DNA of 64,000 bases from Serratia entomophila (GTDB lineage: Bacteria; Pseudomonadota; Gammaproteobacteria; Enterobacterales; Enterobacteriaceae): NCBI RefSeq assembly GCF_021462285.1, contig NZ_CP082787.1, positions 2,604,001 to 2,668,000 on the forward strand, given 5' to 3'. The notes beneath the pieces are model-generated. The model was given only the letters and a program-made list of their open reading frames with translations. It did not search any database and had not been told where the DNA came from. A program made the position numbers and the translations under genes. Shown in pieces: positions 56,801 to 64,000 of this stretch (positions are counted from its first letter, which is position 1; each line of letters begins with the position of its first letter).

Positions 56801-58450
56801 ATGCGTGGTTTACCCCTTTGGATATTGTCGCTGTGCCTTACGGGCTCTGCCCTGGCCTCGACACCGCCCGCGCCCGCCGCGGCGCCGCCCTTACCGGACA
56901 TTCGCCAGAGCGGCTTTGTCTATTGCGTCAGCGGCATACTGAACACCTTTAACCCGCAGATGGCCAGCAGCGGCCTGACGGTCGATACCCTGGCGGCGCA
57001 GCTGTATGATCGCCTGCTGGATGTCGACCCCTATACCTATCGGCTGATCCCCGAGCTGGCGCAAAGCTGGGAAGTGCTGGACAACGGCGCGACCTACCGC
57101 TTCCACCTGCGCAAGGACGTGGCTTTCCAGACCACCGCCTGGTTCACCCCAAGCCGCAAGATGAACGCCGACGACGTGGTGTTCAGCTTTGCCCGGGTGT
57201 TCGATCAGAAGCATCCGTATCACGACGTCAACGGCGGCGAATACCCGTACTTCGACAGCCTGCAGTTCGGCGATTCGGTGCAGAGCGTGAGAAAGCTGGA
57301 TGCCGACACCGTCGAAATTCGCCTGCAGGCGCCGGACGCCTCTTTCCTGTGGCATCTGGCGACCCACTATGCGCCGGTGCTCTCGGCGGAGTATGCCGAT
57401 CGGTTGACGCGTGAAGGCCATCAGGAACTCATCGACCGCGAGCCGGTCGGCAGCGGGCCTTTCCTGCTTAACGAATACCGTTCCGGGCAATATATTCGCC
57501 TGGCGCGCAACGACGCCTATTGGAAAGGCCGCCCGCGCATGCCGCAGGTGGTGATCGATATGGGCGCCGGCGGCACCGGCCGCTTATCCAAGCTGCTGAC
57601 CGGCGAATGCGACGTGCTGGCCTACCCGGCCGCCAGCCAGCTTTCCATCCTGCGTGACGACCCGCGCCTGCGCCTGACGCTGCGCCCGGGGATGAACATC
57701 GCCTATCTGGCGTTCAATACCCGCAAACCGCCGCTCAACGATCTGAAAGTACGCCAGGCGATTTCGCTGGCGATCAACAACCAGCGCCTGATGCAGTCGA
57801 TTTACTACGGCACGGCGGAGACCGCCGCCTCTATCCTGCCGCGTGCCTCCTGGGCCTACGATAACGAAGCGCACGTCACCGAGTACGATCCGGCCAAGGC
57901 GCGCGAAATGCTGAAACAGGCCGGCGTCGGCCAGTTGAACCTGAGGCTGTGGGTGCCCACCGCCTCGCAGTCGTACAACCCCAGCCCGCTGAAAACCGCC
58001 GAGCTGATCCAGGCCGATCTGGGCCAGGTGGGGGTCAACGTCACCATAGTGCCGGTGGAAGGCCGTTTCCAGGAGGCGCGGTTGATGGAAATGAACCACG
58101 ACCTGACGCTCACCGGCTGGGCCACCGACAGCAACGATCCGGACAGTTTCTTCCGGCCGCTGCTGAGCTGCGCGGCAATTCGTTCGCAAACCAACTATGC
58201 TCACTGGTGCGATCCGAACTTTGACGAAGTGCTGCAGGATGCCCTGCTGTCGCAGCAGCTTTCGCAACGCATCGACCACTACCGCAAGGCGCAAAAAATT
58301 CTGGCGCAACAGCTGCCGGTATTGCCGCTGGCGTCTTCCTTACGCCTGCAGGCTTATCGCTATGATATCAAAGGGCTGGTGCTGAGCCCGTTCGGCAATG
58401 CGTCATTCGCCGGGGTGTACCGTGAATCCGCGGAGGGAGAGAAAAAGTGA
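56801..58450 (+). CDS. sapA: SapA, periplasmic binding protein of the Sap ABC transporter
   Basis: 549 residues from the ATG at 56801 ([20 protein letters not shown], a signal peptide; E. coli 547). Cluster C peptide-binding fold ([49 protein letters not shown]). In Salmonella and Haemophilus SapA aids resistance to antimicrobial peptides and haem use; in E. coli SapBCDF export putrescine. The TGA overlaps the sapB GTG start. In E. coli sapA follows pspF directly; here the RyhB and folE2 block lies between. Confidence 0.95.
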   Translation: MRGLPLWILSLCLTGSALASTPPAPAAAPPLPDIRQSGFVYCVSGILNTFNPQMASSGLTVDTLAAQLYDRLLDVDPYTYRLIPELAQSWEVLDNGATYRFHLRKDVAFQTTAWFTPSRKMNADDVVFSFARVFDQKHPYHDVNGGEYPYFDSLQFGDSVQSVRKLDADTVEIRLQAPDASFLWHLATHYAPVLSAEYADRLTREGHQELIDREPVGSGPFLLNEYRSGQYIRLARNDAYWKGRPRMPQVVIDMGAGGTGRLSKLLTGECDVLAYPAASQLSILRDDPRLRLTLRPGMNIAYLAFNTRKPPLNDLKVRQAISLAINNQRLMQSIYYGTAETAASILPRASWAYDNEAHVTEYDPAKAREMLKQAGVGQLNLRLWVPTASQSYNPSPLKTAELIQADLGQVGVNVTIVPVEGRFQEARLMEMNHDLTLTGWATDSNDPDSFFRPLLSCAAIRSQTNYAHWCDPNFDEVLQDALLSQQLSQRIDHYRKAQKILAQQLPVLPLASSLRLQAYRYDIKGLVLSPFGNASFAGVYRESAEGEKK

Positions 58451-59412
58451 TTATCTTCACCTTGCGGCGCATGTTGCTGCTGTTGATCACGCTGTTTTTC
58501 CTGACGCTGGTCAGCTTCAGCCTCAGCTATTTCACCCCGCGAGCGCCGCTGAACGGCGCCGCGCTGCTGGACGCCTACCAATTTTACTTCGTCAGCCTGC
58601 TGCACTGGGACTTCGGCGTTTCCAGCATCAACGGCCAGGCGATCAGCGAGCAGCTGCGCGAAGTGTTCCCCGCCACCATGGAGCTGTGCCTGCTGGCCTT
58701 CACCCTGGCGCTGTTTATCGGCATTCCGTTGGGCATCATCGCCGGCGTAATGCGCGGCAAATGGCAGGACACCGCCATCAGCACTTTCGCGCTGCTGGGC
58801 TTTTCGATGCCGGTGTTCTGGCTGGCGCTGCTGCTGATGCTGTTCTTCTCGCTGCACCTCGGCTGGCTGCCGGTGTCCGGCCGCTTCGACTTGCTGTACC
58901 AAGTGAAACCTATTACCGGCTTCGCCCTGATCGACGCCTGGCTGTCAGACTCGCCGTACCGCGGCGAGATGATAGGCAGCGCGCTGCGCCACATGATACT
59001 GCCCATCGCCGCGCTGGCGGTTGCCCCCACCACTGAGGTGGTGCGGCTGATGCGCATCAGCACCGACGACGTGCTGAACCAGAACTACATCAAGGCCGCC
59101 GCCACCCGTGGGCTGTCGCGCTTTACCATTATCCGCCGCCACGTGCTGCACAATGCGCTGCCGCCGATCGTGCCCAAGCTGGGGCTGCAGTTTTCCACCA
59201 TGCTGACGCTGGCGATGATCACCGAAATGGTATTCAGCTGGCCGGGCCTTGGCCGTTGGCTGATCAACGCCATTCGCCAGCAGGACTACGCGGCGATCTC
59301 CGCCGGCGTGATGGTGATCGGCACGCTGGTGATCACCATCAACGTGCTGGCCGATATTCTGGGCGCTGCCACCACCCCGCTGAAACATAAGGAATGGTAT
59401 GCCCTTAGATAA
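58447..59412 (+). CDS. sapB: SapB permease
   Basis: 321 residues (same as E. coli), six or more membrane helices; the EAA-type loop is [24 protein letters not shown] near residues 217-238. Start is GTG at 58447, overlapping the sapA stop; AGGGAGAG lies before it. Inner-membrane half-channel of the Sap transporter; pairs with SapC. Confidence 0.95.
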   Translation: MIIFTLRRMLLLLITLFFLTLVSFSLSYFTPRAPLNGAALLDAYQFYFVSLLHWDFGVSSINGQAISEQLREVFPATMELCLLAFTLALFIGIPLGIIAGVMRGKWQDTAISTFALLGFSMPVFWLALLLMLFFSLHLGWLPVSGRFDLLYQVKPITGFALIDAWLSDSPYRGEMIGSALRHMILPIAALAVAPTTEVVRLMRISTDDVLNQNYIKAAATRGLSRFTIIRRHVLHNALPPIVPKLGLQFSTMLTLAMITEMVFSWPGLGRWLINAIRQQDYAAISAGVMVIGTLVITINVLADILGAATTPLKHKEWYALR

Positions 59413-60289
59413 CGTATACCGCGAAAAGAAAATGCCGAGCCCGCTGCGCTATACCTGGCGGATTTTTTACGGCGACGCGCTGGCGATGATCGGTTTTTAC
59501 GGCGTGATAGCCCTGCTGCTGCTGTCGCTGTTCGGCAGCCTGCTGGCGCCTTATGCGCTCGATCAGCAGTTCCTCGGCTATCAGCTGCTGCCGCCGTCCT
59601 GGTCACGCTACGGTAACGTCTCTTTCTTTCTGGGCACCGATGACCTCGGCCGCGATATTCTCAGCCGCCTGCTGACCGGCACCGCCGCCACCTTCGGCTC
59701 AGCGCTGCTGGTCACGCTGGCCGCCGCCTTCTTCGGGGTGATCCTCGGCGTGTTCGCCGGCGTCACCCACGGGCTGCGCTCGGCGGTGCTCAACCATATT
59801 CTCGATACCCTGCTGTCGATCCCGTCGCTGCTGCTGGCGATCATCGTGGTGGCGTTTATCGGCCCGAAGCTGGAACACGCGATGCTGGCGGTGTGGCTGG
59901 CGCTGTTGCCGCGCATGGTGCGCACCATCTACAGCGCCGTGCACGACGAACTGGAGAAAGAGTATGTGGTCGCGGTGCGGCTGGACGGCGCCTCTACGCG
60001 GCAGATCTTGTGGTATGCGGTGATGCCGAACATCGCCGCGGTGCTGGTGACGGAATTTACCCGCGCGCTGTCGATGGCGATCCTGGACATCGCCGCGCTC
60101 GGCTTCCTCGATCTCGGCGCGCAGCTGCCCTCACCGGAGTGGGGTGCGATGCTCGGCGACTCGCTGGAACTGGTGTACGTCGCCCCCTGGACGGTGATGC
60201 TGCCCGGCGCGGCGATCCTTGTCAGCGTGCTGCTGGTTAACCTGTTGGGCGACGGTATGCGCCGCGCAATCAATGCCGGGGTGGAATAA
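59399..60289 (+). CDS. sapC: SapC permease
   Basis: 296 residues, as in E. coli. OppC-type membrane protein with the conserved [14 protein letters not shown] segment near 80 and EAA loop [20 protein letters not shown] near 195. Overlaps sapB by 14 bases and shares one base with the start of sapD (TAATG), so the cluster is tightly coupled. Confidence 0.95.
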   Translation: MPLDNVYREKKMPSPLRYTWRIFYGDALAMIGFYGVIALLLLSLFGSLLAPYALDQQFLGYQLLPPSWSRYGNVSFFLGTDDLGRDILSRLLTGTAATFGSALLVTLAAAFFGVILGVFAGVTHGLRSAVLNHILDTLLSIPSLLLAIIVVAFIGPKLEHAMLAVWLALLPRMVRTIYSAVHDELEKEYVVAVRLDGASTRQILWYAVMPNIAAVLVTEFTRALSMAILDIAALGFLDLGAQLPSPEWGAMLGDSLELVYVAPWTVMLPGAAILVSVLLVNLLGDGMRRAINAGVE

Positions 60290-61281
60290 TGCCGTTACTT
60301 GATATCCGTAATCTGACGATTGAATTTATGACCGCCGATGGGCCGGTCAAGGCGGTCGATCGCGTCAGCATGACGCTGAGCGAAGGCGAAGTGCGCGGCC
60401 TGGTGGGCGAATCCGGCTCCGGCAAAAGCCTGATCGCCAAGGCCATCTGCGGCGTAACCAAAGACAACTGGCGCGTTACCGCCGACCGTTTCCGCTTCGA
60501 CGACATCGATCTGCTGCAGCTGACGCCGCGCGAACGGCGCAAGCTGGTCGGCCACAACGTGTCGATGATTTTCCAGGAGCCGCAGTCGTGCCTCGATCCT
60601 TCCGAAAGCATTGGCCGCCAGCTGGCGCAGGCGATCCCGGGCTGGACCTATAAAGGCCGCTGGTGGCAGCGTTTCAACTGGCGCAAGCGCCGCGCCATCG
60701 AGCTGCTGCACCGCGTCGGCATCAAGGATCACGACGACATCATGGGCAGCTTCCCCTACGAGCTGACCGAGGGGGAATGCCAGAAGGTGATGATCGCCAT
60801 CGCGCTGGCCAATCAGCCGCGCCTGCTGATCGCCGACGAACCGACCAACGCCATGGAACCCACCACGCAAGCGCAGATTTTCCGCCTGCTGGCGCGGCTC
60901 AACCAGAACAACAGCACCACCATTTTGCTGATCAGCCACGATTTGCAAATGATGAGCAAATGGGCCGACCGGGTGAACGTGCTGTACTGCGGCCAGACGG
61001 TGGAAAGCGCCCAGTGCGAAGATCTGCTGGCGGCGCCGCACCACCCTTATACTCAGGCGCTGATCCGCGCCATGCCGGATTTTGGCCGCTCCCTGCCGCA
61101 CAAAAGCCGGCTGAATACCCTGCCGGGCGCCATCCCTTCGCTGGAGCACCTGCCGATCGGCTGCCGCCTGGGGCCGCGCTGCCCTTATGCGCAGAAGAAA
61201 TGCATCGAAACGCCGCGCCTGCGTCCGGTGAAAAACCATTTCTTCGCCTGCCACTTCCCGCTGAACATGGAGGAGCAATAA
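60289..61281 (+). CDS. sapD: SapD ATPase
   Basis: 330 residues, as in E. coli. Walker [10 protein letters not shown] near 38, Q-loop, a divergent signature LTEGECQKV near 160 and Walker [12 protein letters not shown]-terminal oligopeptide-transporter extension with Cys residues ([15 protein letters not shown]) that in this subfamily can hold an iron-sulfur cluster. SapD also supports the Trk potassium system in E. coli by binding ATP. Confidence 0.95.
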   Translation: MPLLDIRNLTIEFMTADGPVKAVDRVSMTLSEGEVRGLVGESGSGKSLIAKAICGVTKDNWRVTADRFRFDDIDLLQLTPRERRKLVGHNVSMIFQEPQSCLDPSESIGRQLAQAIPGWTYKGRWWQRFNWRKRRAIELLHRVGIKDHDDIMGSFPYELTEGECQKVMIAIALANQPRLLIADEPTNAMEPTTQAQIFRLLARLNQNNSTTILLISHDLQMMSKWADRVNVLYCGQTVESAQCEDLLAAPHHPYTQALIRAMPDFGRSLPHKSRLNTLPGAIPSLEHLPIGCRLGPRCPYAQKKCIETPRLRPVKNHFFACHFPLNMEEQ

Positions 61282-61282
61282 C

Positions 61283-62095
61283 ATGGAAACGCTGTTGGAA
61301 GTGCGCAACCTGAGCAAAACCTACCGTTACCGCACCGGGCTGTTCCGCCGCCAGCACGTCGAGGCGGTGAAGTCGGTCAGCTTTACCCTGCGCGAAGGGC
61401 AGACGCTGGCGATTATCGGTGAAAACGGCTCCGGCAAATCCACGCTGGCCAAGATGCTGTCCGGCATGGTTGAACCTTCGGCCGGCGAACTGCTCATCGA
61501 CGACCATCCGTTGGAGTACGGCGATTATCGCTACCGCAGCCAGCGCATTCGGATGATTTTCCAGGATCCGAGCACCTCGCTCAATCCGCGGCAGCGCATC
61601 GGCCAACTGCTGGACGCCCCGCTGCGCCTGAATACCGATCTGGAGCCGGCGGAGCGCGAGCAGCGCATTAACCAAACGCTGCGCCAGGTCGGCATGCTGC
61701 CGGACCACGCCAATTATTACCCGCATATGCTGGCCTCCGGCCAGAAACAGCGCGTGGCGCTGGCGCGGGCGTTGATCCTGCAACCCAAGGTGATTGTCGC
61801 CGACGAAGCGCTGGCCTCGCTGGACATGTCGATGCGCTCGCAGATCATCAACCTGATGTTGGAACTGCAGGAAAAACATGGAATTGCCTATATCTACGTC
61901 ACTCAGCACCTCGGCATGATGAAGCATATCAGCGATCAGGTGATGGTGATGCACGAAGGGGAAATCGTTGAACGCGGCAGCACGGCGGAGGTGCTGTCGG
62001 CGCCGCTGCATGAGCTGACCAAGCGACTGATCGCCAGCCACTTTGGCGAAGCGTTGACCGCCGACGCCTGGCGACGCGACGGCGGAAGGTTCTGA
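61283..62095 (+). CDS. sapF: SapF ATPase
   Basis: 270 residues (E. coli 268). Walker A GENGSGKSTL near 49, signature LASGQKQRVALARAL and Walker B VIVADEAL. No C-terminal Cys extension, unlike SapD. Starts 1 base after the sapD stop. Followed by an intrinsic terminator that closes the operon; fabI, next in E. coli, is not here. Confidence 0.95.
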   Translation: METLLEVRNLSKTYRYRTGLFRRQHVEAVKSVSFTLREGQTLAIIGENGSGKSTLAKMLSGMVEPSAGELLIDDHPLEYGDYRYRSQRIRMIFQDPSTSLNPRQRIGQLLDAPLRLNTDLEPAEREQRINQTLRQVGMLPDHANYYPHMLASGQKQRVALARALILQPKVIVADEALASLDMSMRSQIINLMLELQEKHGIAYIYVTQHLGMMKHISDQVMVMHEGEIVERGSTAEVLSAPLHELTKRLIASHFGEALTADAWRRDGGRF

Positions 62096-62122
62096 GTTCC
62101 GCGCTTCCTCGCTCTACGCATG

Positions 62123-62145
62123 AAACCCGCCACGGCGGGTTTTTT
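62123..62145 (+). terminator. Intrinsic terminator of the sap operon
   Basis: AAACCCGC, loop CACG, GCGGGTTT then TTT, 28 bases after the sapF stop. Confidence 0.9.
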
Positions 62146-62509
62146 ATCGCGGCGCGTTAGCTAAAAAACGCAGATACAAATTACATTTTTGCTATATATC
62201 ATTATATTTTATTCCTTTTGGTTATTGATTAGCACGTAACATTATTTTATCTCGCCAATACGATCGGTGAGGATATCCACTACGTTGAGCTTGTTAAACG
62301 ACAGGATATCGCACTGATGAACAGCCCCCGCAATCGCCAATTCGCGCAATTTTTGCTCGCCTTAGCCGCCGGTTTCTCTGTTTATGGCCATGCCCTGTGC
62401 TGCGATACGCACCCTTGACCCTGTCATCTTGCCGGCCCGTCCGCGCCTTTCTTCCGGTCGCCGCTGCTACTGCCGCGGCGGCTGTTGCCCATGATTAAGG
62501 ATTGACCCT
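62146..62509. other. Leader region of the CMD-fold gene
   Basis: 364 bases. The first 130 are very AT-rich (TATATATCATTATA and similar), as for a promoter. A 33-codon reading frame occupies 62317-62418. The remaining 91 bases to the next start hold a short GC hairpin (GCCGC...GCGGC near 62462-62481) without a T-run. Confidence 0.5.
62317..62418 (+). CDS. Possible leader peptide (33 residues) ending in Cys-Cys
   Basis: ATG at 62317 gives MNSPRNRQFAQFLLALAAGF, then SVYGHALCCDTHP and stop. AGGA lies 12 bases before the ATG, rather far. The peptide is basic then hydrophobic, and its last seven residues contain the Cys-Cys pair. It precedes the CMD-fold gene by 91 bases and follows an AT-rich promoter-like stretch. 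Short upstream frames with paired critical residues near the end are typical of attenuating leader peptides; cysteine or sulfur control is inferred, not shown. It could instead be a tiny secreted or membrane peptide, or chance. Confidence 0.4.
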   Translation: MNSPRNRQFAQFLLALAAGFSVYGHALCCDTHP

Positions 62510-63694
62510 ATGGAACTACTTCGTCGACAACATAACGCCCAGTGGTATCACGAAACGCAAAGCAGCGTGCGCGGCGACGCGCCGCTGGAGCCACAGGCGG
62601 CCACCATCCGCGACCGTTTTCTGTTGGGGCTGGGCGCCTTTGCCGACGAAGCGCTGAACACTGCGCTGACCGCCCGCGCCGGGGTTTTCAGCGCCTCGCT
62701 CGCCGGTTATCACGCGCTGTTCCCGGATCAGGTCGCTTTGTCGCGGTTCGTTACGCTGTCACCTTATGATCGCCTCAGCACCGCACTGACCGTCGCGCAG
62801 GTGACCGGCGTGCAGTCTCTTTGTAGCCACTATGCCGCCCGCCTCGCCCCGCTGCATAGCCCTGACGCCTCCAGAGAAAGCAATATCCGCCTCGCCCAAA
62901 TCACCCAATACGCTCGCCAGCTTGCCAGCCAGCCCACGCTGATCTGCACGCGGGCGCTGCAACAGCTCAGCGACGTCGGCCTGAGCCCGGCGGACATCGT
63001 CACCTTCTCGCAGATTATCGGTTTTGTCAGCTATCAGGCGCGGGTGGTGGCCGGCGTAGCCGCTCTGGCTGGGCGGCCGACCGGCGTCGTGCCCGGCTTC
63101 CCGAATATCGAAGACGCTGAAGGCGTCGCTTTTACCGATCAAGAGCTGGCGTGGCTGTCACGGCTGCCGGAGATTAACCAGGATGACGCCAGCGCCGAAC
63201 AGCTTGACGTGCTGGATCAGAGCCACCCGCAGGCCCGGGTGGAACCCTACTACCTGCTGCTGGCGCATGATGCGGCTGCGCTGCGCGAGCGCAATGGCGT
63301 ATTCAACAGCATTAACGCCGACGGCTATGGGCTTTCCGCCCGGTTGAAAGCGCTGGCGACGCTGGCGGTTTCACGCATCAACGGCAGCCGTTACTGCGCC
63401 GCCACGGTAGCGCAGGACATTCAGAATGCGGGGTTGACGAACGCGCTGTTCACCAGCGTTGCGCAAGGGGTGGAAAAAGCGGATAACCCGGTCAGCCAGG
63501 CGGTGATCCGCGTGGCCGCCGACCTGACGCGCGCACCGGAGAAATTCACCCCGCAGAGCGTGCGGCCGCTGTTTAACAGCGGGCTGAATCAGGCGCAGGC
63601 GCTGGATGTGATCTTGACCGGCGCGCTTTATGCCTGGGAAAACCGGCTGCGGCAAACGCTGGGCGACGCCCCTTTGGCGGCCGAAGCCGGCTGA
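62510..63694 (+). CDS. Carboxymuconolactone decarboxylase (AhpD-like) double-domain protein
   Basis: 394 residues with two CMD/AhpD-like helical domains (about 20-195 and 235-385). The first has LSPADIVTFSQIIGFVSYQARVVAG; the second has the normal active-site place ALATLAVSRINGSRYCAATV, where the AhpD CxxC...H motif is reduced: Ser293 in place of the first Cys, Cys296 kept, Val300 in place of His. It resembles the CMD proteins of the Avi_7170 family, which occur beside luciferase-like monooxygenases and peptide-type ABC transporters. AAGGA precedes the ATG. The partner genes, if present, lie beyond the window. Confidence 0.65.
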   Translation: MELLRRQHNAQWYHETQSSVRGDAPLEPQAATIRDRFLLGLGAFADEALNTALTARAGVFSASLAGYHALFPDQVALSRFVTLSPYDRLSTALTVAQVTGVQSLCSHYAARLAPLHSPDASRESNIRLAQITQYARQLASQPTLICTRALQQLSDVGLSPADIVTFSQIIGFVSYQARVVAGVAALAGRPTGVVPGFPNIEDAEGVAFTDQELAWLSRLPEINQDDASAEQLDVLDQSHPQARVEPYYLLLAHDAAALRERNGVFNSINADGYGLSARLKALATLAVSRINGSRYCAATVAQDIQNAGLTNALFTSVAQGVEKADNPVSQAVIRVAADLTRAPEKFTPQSVRPLFNSGLNQAQALDVILTGALYAWENRLRQTLGDAPLAAEAG

Positions 63695-64000
63695 GCGTCA
63701 TTCAAATCTGTCAATGAGTTAGCTTTCTGCCCGGCGGCTAACTCATTGCCCGCGCCGGCGATGGAATTACTCGCTACAAAGACGACTATCGCCAGTGGAA
63801 AGATTCTTTTTATCGGTAGTGGGCAGCGTTAACTTTCATTTTGACGCCCTTTCCTACCACTCCCCGGCAAAAAAAATTGTGCTCAACAAACAAGGCAATA
63901 GGTGCGGGGCCTTGCCGCGCATTTCTGTAACCGCTCTCATCGCACAAGCGCTAAAACAACGTTTTAACCAGGCTAATTAATCGCAGCATTCATTAGCGCG
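63695..64000. other. Region after the CMD-fold gene
   Basis: About 306 bases to the window edge. It contains one inverted repeat (63715-63745); a 61-codon frame at 63795-63980 has no ribosome site and no recognisable features and is not called. Confidence 0.5.
63715..63745. terminator. Inverted repeat after the CMD-fold gene
   Basis: TGAGTTAGC, 13-base loop, GCTAACTCA: a perfect 9-base-pair stem 20 bases after the stop, lacking a T-run. Possibly a weak terminator or RNA end stabiliser. Confidence 0.45.

Noticed and set aside
63795..63980. 61-codon frame near the window end
   Set aside because: No ribosome site, no hydrophobic or conserved pattern, and it spans ordinary intergenic sequence.

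Overview
The window is chromosomal DNA of a GC-rich member of the Enterobacterales. Protein sequences and local gene orders (pntAB-ydgH, rstAB, asr-ydgU-ydgD, ydbH-ynbE-ydbL, tpx-tyrR-ycjFX-pspDCBA/pspF-sapABCDF) match the Escherichia coli group, while the mixture of E. coli neighbourhoods with non-E. coli inserts and the overall codon use point to Serratia (S. marcescens-like). No insertion sequences, prophage genes, rRNA, tRNA or CRISPR array were seen; almost everything is core genome.

Layout. (1) 1-5135: a D-arabinitol (dal) catabolic operon, dehydrogenase-xylulokinase-MFS transporter, with a divergent SorC-type regulator and two in-phase palindromes. (2) 5129-11247: two small envelope proteins, the anaerobic regulator fnr with its autoregulatory FNR box, uspE, and transhydrogenase pntAB. 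(3) 11788-19366: ydgH, ydgI, an unknown 136-residue gene, folM, the rstAB two-component system and an M32 carboxypeptidase. (4) 19547-22077: an alpha/beta hydrolase divergent from asr, which has a near-consensus RstA box, then the tiny ydgU and the protease-like ydgD. (5) 22128-30145: hrpA, azoR, and ydbH-ynbE-ydbL, an outer-membrane lipid-transport set. (6) 30603-41597: ldhA, hslJ, ydbJ, an SMR efflux gene, nifJ, ttcA, a VOC protein, the sRNA FnrS with its FNR box, zntB, a secreted hydrolase and an orphan small gene. (7) 41706-48108: murein-peptide salvage (mppA, mpaA, ycjG), tpx and tyrR. (8) 48412-53721: ycjXF and the psp envelope-stress regulon with a sigma-54 promoter. (9) 53726-56593: a RyhB-type sRNA with a Fur box, and a probable zinc-starvation operon folE2 / gamma-carbonic anhydrase / COG0523 GTPase preceded by a Zur-like palindrome, inserted between pspF and sapA. 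(10) 56801-62095: sapABCDF. (11) 62317-63694: a 33-codon possible leader peptide ending in Cys-Cys, then a carboxymuconolactone-decarboxylase-fold protein.

Regulatory themes recur. FNR, its own box and its target sRNA FnrS are all here; RstA and a likely RstA target (asr) are both here; metal control appears three times (Fur-RyhB, a Zur-like operon, ZntB). The least explained parts are the leader-like ORF before the CMD-fold gene, terminator-bearing intergenic DNA before ldhA, before nifJ and between ydbJ and the SMR gene, and three small genes of unknown function.
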